64,000 nucleotides of DNA from Treponema sp. UBA6367 (GTDB lineage: Bacteria; Spirochaetota; Spirochaetia; Treponematales; Treponemataceae), in assembly GCA_002437725.1 (NCBI GenBank), contig DJRF01000024.1, positions 54,972 through 118,971 of the forward strand, read 5' to 3'. Under the pieces are notes generated by a model. That model saw only the letters and a program-made list of their open reading frames with translations, was not told the origin of the DNA and ran no database searches. The position numbers and the translations under genes were made by a program. Positions 57,265 to 64,000 of this stretch are shown here, in pieces; within the stretch, counting starts at the first letter, position 1; each line of letters opens with the position of its first letter.

Positions 57265-58050
57265 CTACCCTAGAACCATTTTATCGTTTACTTCGCCGTT
57301 TACACTGAATTTTAAAAGCAAGTCTTCAACTGTAAGATTTTTCTTTTCTTCACCACGAACGTCATAAACAACTTTTCCGTCCATCATCATAATAAGACGA
57401 TTTCCATAGCGGATTGCATCTTTCATATTGTGAGTAACCATGAATGCCGTTAAATTATCTCGCATAATAAATTCTTCTGTGAGTTCAAGAACTTTTTTGG
57501 CAGTTTTTGGATCAAGAGCGGCTGTGTGTTCATCTAGCAAAAGCAGTTCTGGTTTTCGCAAAGTTGACATCAACAAAGTCAAGGCCTGCCTTTGACCTCC
57601 AGAAAGCAGCCCCACCTTTGCAGAAAGGCGGTTTTCCAAGCCTAAATCGAGCAAAGCTAATTTTTCTTTATAAACCTGACGCTCAGAAGGTTGAATATAC
57701 CAAGAAAGACCTCTTTTTTTTCCACGCCGCATTGCCATTGCAAGATTTTCTTCTATAGACATATTTGCGGCGGTTCCCATCATTGGATCTTGAAAAACCC
57801 GGCCAAGATATTTTGCCCTTATGTATTCAGGTTTGCCTGTAAGATTCATTCCATCTAGTTCTATAGAACCTGTATCTGCATAGTGAACGCCTGCGATTAA
57901 ATTCAAAAGTGTTGATTTTCCAGCACCGTTTCCACCAATAACAGTAACAAAATCACCGTCTTCTAAAGTTAAATCTATTCCTTTTAATGCTTTTTTTTCT
58001 GTTATTGTGCCGGGATTAAAAGTCTTTTTAATATTTGTAAGTTTTAACAT
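57265..58050 (-). CDS. ABC transporter ATP-binding protein (TrpZ-like)
   Basis: The 261-residue ATPase has Walker A GGNGAGKST (about 38-46), signature LLSGGQRQALTLLM, and Walker B LLLLDEHTAALDP with the catalytic Glu. It is the cytoplasmic energiser of the transporter encoded by the next two genes. The ATG follows GGGGAAG. The set (substrate-binding, permease, ATPase) matches the family used for aromatic amino acids. Confidence 0.92.
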   Translation of the reverse strand: MLKLTNIKKTFNPGTITEKKALKGIDLTLEDGDFVTVIGGNGAGKSTLLNLIAGVHYADTGSIELDGMNLTGKPEYIRAKYLGRVFQDPMMGTAANMSIEENLAMAMRRGKKRGLSWYIQPSERQVYKEKLALLDLGLENRLSAKVGLLSGGQRQALTLLMSTLRKPELLLLDEHTAALDPKTAKKVLELTEEFIMRDNLTAFMVTHNMKDAIRYGNRLIMMMDGKVVYDVRGEEKKNLTVEDLLLKFSVNGEVNDKMVLG

Positions 58051-58073
58051 AATCTTCCCCAGTTTTTAAAAAT

Positions 58074-59105
58074 TTAATCGTTTGGGACGTGCTTAAAATT
58101 GTCATCTGCATGACGAGTGTTGCGTTCATTTTCTGGTCCTTTGTAAGAAAGCCTTCGCTTATCAATTTTTTTCTTTATAACAGGAACAGAAAGAGCTATC
58201 GCCACGATTAGAGCCGTTAAAAGTTTTAAATCGGTTGATTTTAATCCCATCTGCAAAACCAAAGCAATAATAATTCTATAAATGATAGAGCCAAAAACAA
58301 CTGAAATCAGCGTGTACCAAAATCCAAATCTTGAACCAAAAATAACTTCGCCAATAATAATCGATGCCAATCCAATTACGATTGTTCCAGTTCCCATTCC
58401 TACATCTGCGTAACCTTGACTTTGGGCGACCAGCGCACCAGAAACAGCAACCATTCCGTTAGAAATCATCAGGCCAACAATTTTAGTTGTATCTGTATTA
58501 ACGCCTAAAGCGCGAACCATATTTTCGTTGCTTCCAGTAGCACGAATTGCGCTTCCGTATTCAGTTCCAAAGAACCAGTACATCAAAGCGATAATAATTG
58601 CAATTACAATAACTCCAATAATCAACGAACAAGTAGTGGTGCTAAGCGCAAGACCTTTTTGCAAAAAGGCTGAATCTGAATCCTTTATAAAAAATTTAGC
58701 AATCCACTTTGAAAAAGAACAAACTCCACTTTTTAGATTAGACATCATAGTAGAACTGCCTAAAAGCGGAGTATTTGCCCTGCCCATAATTCGAATATTA
58801 ATAGAATAGAGTGCAATTTGTGTCAAAATACTTGCAAGAAGAATATTGATTTTAAGTTTTGTATTCATAAAACCAGTTACAAGTCCACAAACAGTTCCTA
58901 AAATAAAGGCGAATAATAGAGAAAGCAATGGATCAAAGCCATTAATAATAAGAACTGCAGAAATTGCTCCACCAGAAGCAAAACTTCCATCAACTGTCAT
59001 ATCGGCTACATTTAAAATTCTAAAAGTCAGATAAACTCCAAGAGTCATCAGACCCCATAAAATTCCTTGCGATATAGCTCCTTCAATTGCAAATAAAAAT
59101 GCCAT
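58074..59105 (-). CDS. ABC transporter permease (TrpY-like)
   Basis: The 343-residue inner-membrane protein has about eight to nine helices. It is a branched-chain-type permease (TMVDGSFASGG-like start ADMTVDGSFASGGAISA, and the loop GSAIRATGSNENMVRALG). The C-terminal tail is basic and polar. ATG 59105 follows GAGGT. It works with the flanking ATPase and binding protein. Confidence 0.9.
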   Translation of the reverse strand: MAFLFAIEGAISQGILWGLMTLGVYLTFRILNVADMTVDGSFASGGAISAVLIINGFDPLLSLLFAFILGTVCGLVTGFMNTKLKINILLASILTQIALYSINIRIMGRANTPLLGSSTMMSNLKSGVCSFSKWIAKFFIKDSDSAFLQKGLALSTTTCSLIIGVIVIAIIIALMYWFFGTEYGSAIRATGSNENMVRALGVNTDTTKIVGLMISNGMVAVSGALVAQSQGYADVGMGTGTIVIGLASIIIGEVIFGSRFGFWYTLISVVFGSIIYRIIIALVLQMGLKSTDLKLLTALIVAIALSVPVIKKKIDKRRLSYKGPENERNTRHADDNFKHVPND

Positions 59106-59179
59106 TTTTTACCTCAAAAAAACAAAAACCACGCCAAAATAAACCCGTTGAGAAAGTTTTTATTTAGACGTGGCAATTT

Positions 59180-60127
59180 TTATAGATTTTCTGGAATTGC
59201 AATTCCTAATTTTTTTGCAGTTTCTTCATTAATTGATAAATTACAAGTTTTTAAATACTGAATTGGCATTTCTGCAGGAGTTTTTTCTCCTTTTAAAATT
59301 TCTACAGCCATTTTTGCAGTCTGTTTTCCAAGTTCATAGTAGTTAATTCCATATGTTGCAAGACCGCCAGCATGAACCATTCCTTCCTCGCCACAGATTG
59401 TAGGAATTCCGCTATCAGTTGCAATTTGAGAAACCAAAGACATTCCTGCAGCAATCATGTTGTCAGTTGGTGTATAAATAGCGTCTACTTTTCCACACAA
59501 ATTTGTTACTACCTGCTGAATCTCATTTGAATTTGAAACAGTTCCTTCTATATATTTTAATCCCAGTTTATCGCAAGCCTGCTCTGCAAGTTTTACCTGA
59601 AAATGAGAATTTTGCTCGCTTGAACAGTACAACATTCCTACAGTCTTTGCATTTGGAACCAATTTTTTAAGCAAATCCATTTGAGCGGCACAAGGCGTCA
59701 AATCAGATGTTCCAGAAACATTTCCGCCAGGAGCGGCATTGTCTGCAACAAGTTTCGCAGATGCTGGATCTGTTACAGAAGAAATCAGTATTGGAATATC
59801 TTTTGTAAGATTTGCAACCGCCTGAGCTGCAGGAGTTGCTATAGCGAAAATCAAATCATCTCTATCATTAATAAGTTTTTCCGCAATTGTAACACAATTG
59901 GCCTGTTCGCCCTGTGCATTTTGATAGTCAATTTTTATGTTTTTTCCGTCAACATAGCCAGCTTCCGCAAGACCATCAACAAAGCCTTTGTAGTTAGCAT
60001 CCAAAGCAGAATGTTCCACAAGCTGAATTATACCAATTTTAATTTTCTTTTCAGACTTTGAACAACCAGTAACAGCCATAACTGCAGCACATACAACAGC
60101 AACTGCAAACATTAATGATTTTTTCAT
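59180..60127 (-). CDS. ABC transporter substrate-binding lipoprotein (ABC_sub_bind, TrpX-like)
   Basis: From ATG 60127 (GAGGAAC upstream) the 315-residue protein has a lipoprotein signal ending AVTGC (cysteine about 22). It has the ABC_sub_bind fold: KIGIIQLVEHSALD, DLIFAIATPAAQA, GNVSGTSDL, DAIYTPTDN. This family includes TrpX, which binds tryptophan or tyrosine. A further in-frame region to 60220 is not coding. Upstream there is one possible CTAG-type TrpR half-site (ctagtag on the plus strand, about 60155). Confidence 0.9.
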   Translation of the reverse strand: MKKSLMFAVAVVCAAVMAVTGCSKSEKKIKIGIIQLVEHSALDANYKGFVDGLAEAGYVDGKNIKIDYQNAQGEQANCVTIAEKLINDRDDLIFAIATPAAQAVANLTKDIPILISSVTDPASAKLVADNAAPGGNVSGTSDLTPCAAQMDLLKKLVPNAKTVGMLYCSSEQNSHFQVKLAEQACDKLGLKYIEGTVSNSNEIQQVVTNLCGKVDAIYTPTDNMIAAGMSLVSQIATDSGIPTICGEEGMVHAGGLATYGINYYELGKQTAKMAVEILKGEKTPAEMPIQYLKTCNLSINEETAKKLGIAIPENL

Positions 60128-60242
60128 TTTAGTTCCTCGTAATTTTCTTTCTCCGCTAGTAGTATAAAGTTTTTCTTTATTTTCTGCTATCCTTTTGCAA
60201 TATTTTTGCCAATTTTGCAAAGCATTTTTTAGATTTTTAGGA

Positions 60243-60860
60243 TTACAAATTGTAGATAAAACCTGAAGAAGAATCTGTTTCCTTTTGCAGCTGCGAAAAC
60301 CATTTCACAGGTTTCGGATTTTCACTGTGTTCTCCTAAAAATTTTTCCATCCAAATCATGCTATACCATTTTCCAAACTTGTAACCACAGTTATGAAATT
60401 TTCCTACCATAGAATATCCAGATTTTTCGTGAAAAAGCACGCTATCATTTTTCAAAAAATCATCTTCAACATCTGCAAATGCAATGCAAGCATTTAGATT
60501 CAAAATATTTTGTTTTTTTAGAATTTCTTCCAAAACCGAATACAATTTTTTTCCAATTCCCATGCGTTTTAATTTTTTATCTATATAAATAGAAGTTTCA
60601 ACAGCCCAAACATAAGCTGCACGTTCCTTAAAAGAGCTTGCATAAGCATAGCCCGCAATTTTGCCGTCAAATTCTGCAACCAAATACGGATATTTTTTCA
60701 AAGTTTTTTCAATTCTTTTTTCAAATTCTTGCAAAGAAGGAACATCATATTCAAAAGTGATTGCGGTCTTTTCAACGTAAGGAGCATAAATTTTTAAAAT
60801 AGATTTTGCATCACTTTTAGTTGCAAGCCGAATTTTTAATTTTTCATTCTTTAAATTCAT
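60243..60860 (-). CDS. GNAT acetyltransferase, phosphinothricin-acetyltransferase-like
   Basis: The 205-residue protein follows the GNAT fold: IRLATKSDAKSILKIYAPYV, TAITFEYDVP, the acetyl-CoA loop region KKLKRMGIGKKLY, and a C-terminal GYSMVGKFHNCGYKFGKWYSMIWMEK. This matches the PAT/MddA group that acetylates small amines such as methionine sulfone analogues; natural substrate is unknown. It has its own unit between two minus-strand genes. Confidence 0.85.
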   Translation of the reverse strand: MNLKNEKLKIRLATKSDAKSILKIYAPYVEKTAITFEYDVPSLQEFEKRIEKTLKKYPYLVAEFDGKIAGYAYASSFKERAAYVWAVETSIYIDKKLKRMGIGKKLYSVLEEILKKQNILNLNACIAFADVEDDFLKNDSVLFHEKSGYSMVGKFHNCGYKFGKWYSMIWMEKFLGEHSENPKPVKWFSQLQKETDSSSGFIYNL

Positions 60861-60925
60861 ATTCTATCCCAAAACAAAAAGATTCGCATATTTTTTTCAT
60901 AATTAACGATAGCTTGTCGCACGAA

Positions 60926-61696
60926 CTAATTATGGCAAAATCCTTTTTCTATTTTCTTTCTTTTTTGCAAATATTCAGAATATTCTTTTCCTACGTTTTC
61001 GTTTTTCCAATGGCAAACAGTTTTATAGCCGAAACCAGAAAAAACAATTTCGCATAAAAGCTCAAAAATTGCGGCAATGGAAGAGCATACTGCTACTTGA
61101 GTCCAAGTCCATCCAAAAAAAACTTTTGAAACCACCGTTGCAAACACAAAATTGTCAACTAATTGACCAATCGCTGTAGAAATATATGAACGAATTGCAA
61201 AACTTCCAAAATTATCAGATTTTAAAAGGCTTCCTATAAAGGCATTTAGCAAAGAATTTACAATCGAAGATATTAAAAATGCAAGCGCCGAACCAAAAAC
61301 AACATACCAGGAACTTGAAAAAGTGGAATTTATAACTTCATTAGCAAAAGGAGTTTCAAAATCGTAAAAAGCAGCCCAGTTTCCTGGAGTTTTAGCCAAC
61401 AAATCAAAAATCAAGCAAAGCACAAGATTTATAAAAAGAGCCAAAATAGAAACTTTTATGGAAGCACGAGCTCCCCACATCTTGCAAATTACGTCCATGC
61501 ATAAAAACATAATCCAACTAAAAGCAAAGCCACAATCGAGCGCAATGAATTTGCAAGTAAAAAGTTCTTTATTTGCGAAAAGATTTGCACAAACAACTGA
61601 AAGAATAAAAATCGAAATTGTAAGAGAAGGAATGTTTCTTAGAATAAGTTTATATTCAACCAATTCTTTAGAAAGCCATGAATAAAGTTTTTTCAT
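60926..61696 (-). CDS. yhhQ: Queuosine-precursor transporter (YhhQ/VUT family)
   Basis: The 256-residue inner-membrane protein has about six to seven helices and the family features DVICKMWGARAS, SSIVNSLLNAF, and RSYISTAIGQLVDNFVF. YhhQ proteins import preQ0/preQ1 or queuine. There is no normally spaced Shine-Dalgarno sequence; a GGAGG lies about 27 bases upstream with no start near it. I looked for a preQ1 riboswitch and found no convincing match. Confidence 0.9.
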   Translation of the reverse strand: MKKLYSWLSKELVEYKLILRNIPSLTISIFILSVVCANLFANKELFTCKFIALDCGFAFSWIMFLCMDVICKMWGARASIKVSILALFINLVLCLIFDLLAKTPGNWAAFYDFETPFANEVINSTFSSSWYVVFGSALAFLISSIVNSLLNAFIGSLLKSDNFGSFAIRSYISTAIGQLVDNFVFATVVSKVFFGWTWTQVAVCSSIAAIFELLCEIVFSGFGYKTVCHWKNENVGKEYSEYLQKRKKIEKGFCHN

Positions 61697-61891
61697 AATT
61701 TTTGACAGGATTTCCCTATCTACCTCCGTAAGAATTTTAATTTATAATGCGCAGTAGAATTATGAGGAATCATAAACTGCGCTATTCAAATGAAAATTAA
61801 GTTTTACAAACGAACCTTTCAAAACGATTCATATAAAACTAGAAACATACATTATTACTTTTCCAAAAAAAACACAAGAGAAACTATTAGT

Positions 61892-61934
61892 ACAAAGTCA
61901 AGTTTTAGAAAGACAAGAAAAACAATTTCGTTGC
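61892..61934. repeat. Possible decayed half of a MITE-like element
   Basis: The sequence agtcaagttttagaaagaca... to aatttcgttg resembles the left arm and core of R7 (acttcgagtttttagaaagagaa...ttcgttgag). No right arm remains. The rest of the 61697-61988 gap holds only the tautomerase promoter. Confidence 0.35.
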
Positions 61935-61959
61935 TCCGAATCTATTTCAATGTTATAAT
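61931..61959 (+). promoter_or_regulatory. Promoter of the tautomerase/adenine deaminase unit
   Basis: TTGCTC (61931-61936), 17-base spacer, TATAAT (61954-61959). The start is about 23 bases upstream of the ATG, which has AAGAGG. Confidence 0.65.
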
Positions 61960-61988
61960 TCTAAAAAATTAAGACTGAAGAGGTTTGT

Positions 61989-62210
61989 ATGCCACACATA
62001 ACTATTCAAATGTTTCCAGGAAGAGATGAAGAAACTAAAAAACGCCTTGCCCAAGCGATTTTAAAAACCGCATCGCAAGAATTAAATCGCGAACCAAAAC
62101 ACTTTTCTGTCAGCATTGAAGACATTCCCCAAGAAGAATGGAACGATAAAGTGTATAAAAAAATAACTGATCCACAAAATAAGACTGTATACATAAAACC
62201 AGGATATTAA
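61989..62210 (+). CDS. 4-Oxalocrotonate tautomerase family protein
   Basis: The 73-residue protein begins Met-Pro-His-Ile; removal of Met exposes the catalytic Pro1. The typical SVSIEDIP strand and W/Y substrate region follow. It may act on 2-hydroxy-dienoates or another enol; function cannot be fixed from sequence. It lies 20 bases upstream of ade and is likely co-transcribed with it. Confidence 0.86.
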   Translation: MPHITIQMFPGRDEETKKRLAQAILKTASQELNREPKHFSVSIEDIPQEEWNDKVYKKITDPQNKTVYIKPGY

Positions 62211-62230
62211 CTATTTATAGGCAGGTTATT

Positions 62231-63961
62231 ATGAACTTAGAGAAGCTTTCTAAAATTATAAAAGTCGCAAAAGGACAAGAAAAAGCTGATCTTGTTATTA
62301 AAAATTGCCAAATTGTAAATCCAATAACAAAAAGTATAAGAAAAGCAGACATCGCCATCCAAGACGGAATAATTGCAGGTTGTGGCATATACACAGGCAT
62401 ATCAGAGATAGATGCAAACGGACTTTTTGCAACGGCAGGATTGATCGATGCTCACGTACATATAGAATCTTCAATGTGTTCGCCGGAAGCCTTTGCAGAA
62501 ATGGTCATACCGCAAGGAACCACACAAGTAATTGCAGATCCTCATGAAATCGCAAACGTAAAAGGCGTTGATGGCATACATTTTATGATGAATTCTGCCA
62601 GAAAAACTCCATTAAAAGTAACATTCATGATTCCGTCATGCGTACCTGCAACAGATTTTGAAGATTCAGGAGCAAGCATATCGCCAGAAGATGTAGAGCA
62701 ACTGCTCTGTGAACCTTCAATTGGCGGTCTCGGAGAAATGATGAATAGCACGGGCGTTTGCAACGCAGATTCTTCAGTTCTACAAAAAATAAGCGAAACC
62801 TTACAAAAAAATAAAATAATCGACGGCCACGCTCCAAATCTAAATAAAAATGAATTAAACGCATACTGCGCTGCAGGAATTTTAACAGATCACGAATGTG
62901 TAAATCCTGAAGAAGTAAAAGCTCGCTTAGAAAATGGTATGTACGTACTTTTTAGACAAGGTTCTGCTGCTAAAAACCTAAAAGATTTAATTCCAGCCCT
63001 AAGTGAATCAAATTCGCGTCACTGCCTTATGTGTTCAGACGACAAGCATCCTCAAGACATTTTAAATTTTGGTCACATGAATGATAATCTTAGAATTGCA
63101 GTTTCACATGGAATAGACTATTTTACTGCAATAGCTATGGCAACAATAAATACGGCAGAATGTTATAACCTAAAAAACACAGGTTTAATCGCTCCTGGTT
63201 ACAAAGCGGATATTGTTCTTTGGAATAATTTAAAGGATTTTAAAGCTGAAAAAGTTTTTATAAACGGTATTCTTCAAGCAGATTCTGAAAAAAACTTGTT
63301 CAAAATTTTAAACCGTCTCGACAAAGGAATGACTCATACTGTAAACATAAAGCCTTTCACGAATGAAGACTTAAAAATCAAGTTAAAGTCTGAAAATGTA
63401 AAAGTTATAAGTTTAATTCCTCATTCAATTATAACAAAATGCGCAATAAGAAAAGTTCAGTTGAATAATGGAATCTTTGATTTTCAAAAAAACAAAGATA
63501 TTCAAAAACTAGTTGTAATGGAACGCCATAAAGCAACAGGGAAAAGAGGTCTTGCCTTAATAGAAAATTATGGAATACATGGCGGAGCAATTGCAACAAC
63601 AATCGCCCACGACTCTCACAATATAATTGCAGTTGGCGATAATGACGATGATATAAAAAAATCCATAGATGAACTAAACGAAATTGGTGGCGGCATAGTT
63701 CTTGTTTCAAAAAGCGAAGTACTAGGGAAACTTTCTCTTCCAATAGCAGGGCTTATGTCTGAAAAAAGTGGAAAGGAAACAGCATCTACCCTTAAAGAAC
63801 TATTAGAAATTGCATACACAAAACTTTCCATAAGTCGTAAAATTGAACCTTTTATGACCCTTTCTTTTTTAGCGCTACCAGTTATTCCTGAATTAAAACT
63901 TACCGCTCGTGGTCTTTTTGACGTAAACAATTTTCGCTTTACAAAGATTGAAAAAGATTAA
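62231..63961 (+). CDS. ade: Adenine deaminase
   Basis: Ade converts adenine to hypoxanthine plus ammonia in purine salvage. The 576-residue protein has the amidohydrolase metal motif GLIDAHVHIESSM (about 74-86), ADPHEIANVKG, IDGHAPNL, TDHECVNPEE, and the C-terminal GGIVLVSKSEVL domain of the microbial Ade family. The start has AGG 8 bases upstream. It complements the de novo purine genes in this window. Confidence 0.95.
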   Translation: MNLEKLSKIIKVAKGQEKADLVIKNCQIVNPITKSIRKADIAIQDGIIAGCGIYTGISEIDANGLFATAGLIDAHVHIESSMCSPEAFAEMVIPQGTTQVIADPHEIANVKGVDGIHFMMNSARKTPLKVTFMIPSCVPATDFEDSGASISPEDVEQLLCEPSIGGLGEMMNSTGVCNADSSVLQKISETLQKNKIIDGHAPNLNKNELNAYCAAGILTDHECVNPEEVKARLENGMYVLFRQGSAAKNLKDLIPALSESNSRHCLMCSDDKHPQDILNFGHMNDNLRIAVSHGIDYFTAIAMATINTAECYNLKNTGLIAPGYKADIVLWNNLKDFKAEKVFINGILQADSEKNLFKILNRLDKGMTHTVNIKPFTNEDLKIKLKSENVKVISLIPHSIITKCAIRKVQLNNGIFDFQKNKDIQKLVVMERHKATGKRGLALIENYGIHGGAIATTIAHDSHNIIAVGDNDDDIKKSIDELNEIGGGIVLVSKSEVLGKLSLPIAGLMSEKSGKETASTLKELLEIAYTKLSISRKIEPFMTLSFLALPVIPELKLTARGLFDVNNFRFTKIEKD

Positions 63962-64000
63962 AAATAAAAAAAGCAATTTAAACAAAAAAAGTCCGGCAGC

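Noticed and set aside
61697..61760. preQ1 riboswitch upstream of yhhQ
   Set aside because: I saw no stem plus A-rich tail pattern that fits the preQ1-I consensus; a GGAGG is present but too far from the start.
61790..61972. 60-codon open frame
   Set aside because: It is lysine-rich translation of AT-rich intergenic DNA, has no ribosome-binding site and overlaps the tautomerase promoter.
1..64000. tRNA or rRNA genes and a replication origin
   Set aside because: No cloverleaf, rRNA segment, DnaA-box cluster or origin-type genes were recognised by eye; a tRNA scan would settle this.

Overview
The window looks like a chromosomal segment of a Treponema-type spirochaete. The evidence is an AT-rich background, many lipoproteins with short lipoboxes (LTGC, FFTAC, SSC), a PilZ gene followed by a TPR gene, a Trp repressor-type protein beside an ABC_sub_bind (TrpX-like) transporter, a desulfoferrodoxin, and poly-G tracts next to genes for surface proteins. 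The genus is an inference from gene content. No rRNA, tRNA, CRISPR array or complete insertion sequence was found.

Layout. 1-4.7 kb: purN, purM, purE and a GH13 alpha-glucan hydrolase, all on the minus strand. 4.7-9.1 kb: two unknown membrane proteins, a phosphodiester glycosidase-like lipoprotein, and a two-gene lipoprotein cassette with an astacin metallopeptidase, bounded by 48-bp direct repeats. 9.1-14.4 kb: PilZ (c-di-GMP) protein, TPR protein, DUF192 lipoprotein, double cyclic-nucleotide-binding protein and murB. 14.8-25.8 kb: cysS, an ECF sigma/anti-sigma/IPT-transglutaminase operon running into an archaeal-type UMP kinase, a glucosaminidase lipoprotein, radC, an HtrA protease and uvrB. 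26-28.6 kb: a CotH-family lipoprotein gene broken at a G8 tract and again internally. 28.8-34.1 kb: rpmB, an MBL hydrolase, pyruvate kinase and GTP-type PEP carboxykinase. 34.2-38.7 kb: a type III restriction-modification system with a divergent XRE regulator. 38.8-46.7 kb: a lipoprotein island (clostripain-like, serine-hydrolase and cysteine-peptidase-like proteins plus tandem paralogues), bounded by inverted copies of a 21-bp-period palindrome array. 46.7-53.2 kb: Na/Pi symporter, YbaK deacylase, a lipoprotein behind a poly-G promoter, purB and a PurF-like protein. 53.3-57.1 kb: a putative structured RNA upstream of a PBECR-like ORF, a beta-barrel protein with a G11 tract upstream, a small alarmone synthetase, desulfoferrodoxin, a membrane regulator and a TrpR-like repressor. 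57.2-64 kb: TrpXYZ-like ABC transporter, GNAT acetyltransferase, YhhQ-type transporter, tautomerase and adenine deaminase.

Three themes cross these blocks. (1) Three homopolymeric G tracts (8, 9 and 11) touch three surface-protein genes: one in coding sequence, one between the -35 and -10 boxes, one just upstream of a -35 box. This matches contingency-locus phase variation. (2) A MITE-like family of about 205-bp imperfect palindromes, with 77-88-bp deletion forms, occurs at nine or more intergenic sites and often ends in TA. The outer arms differ between copies but stay complementary within a copy. (3) Many genes lack a Shine-Dalgarno sequence and carry a -10 hexamer exactly six bases before ATG, which implies leaderless mRNAs.

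Metabolically the window covers purine synthesis and salvage (purN, purM, purE, purB, PurF-like, ade), the PEP/pyruvate node (pyk, pckG), and nucleotide signalling (PilZ, cNMP-binding protein, alarmone synthetase).
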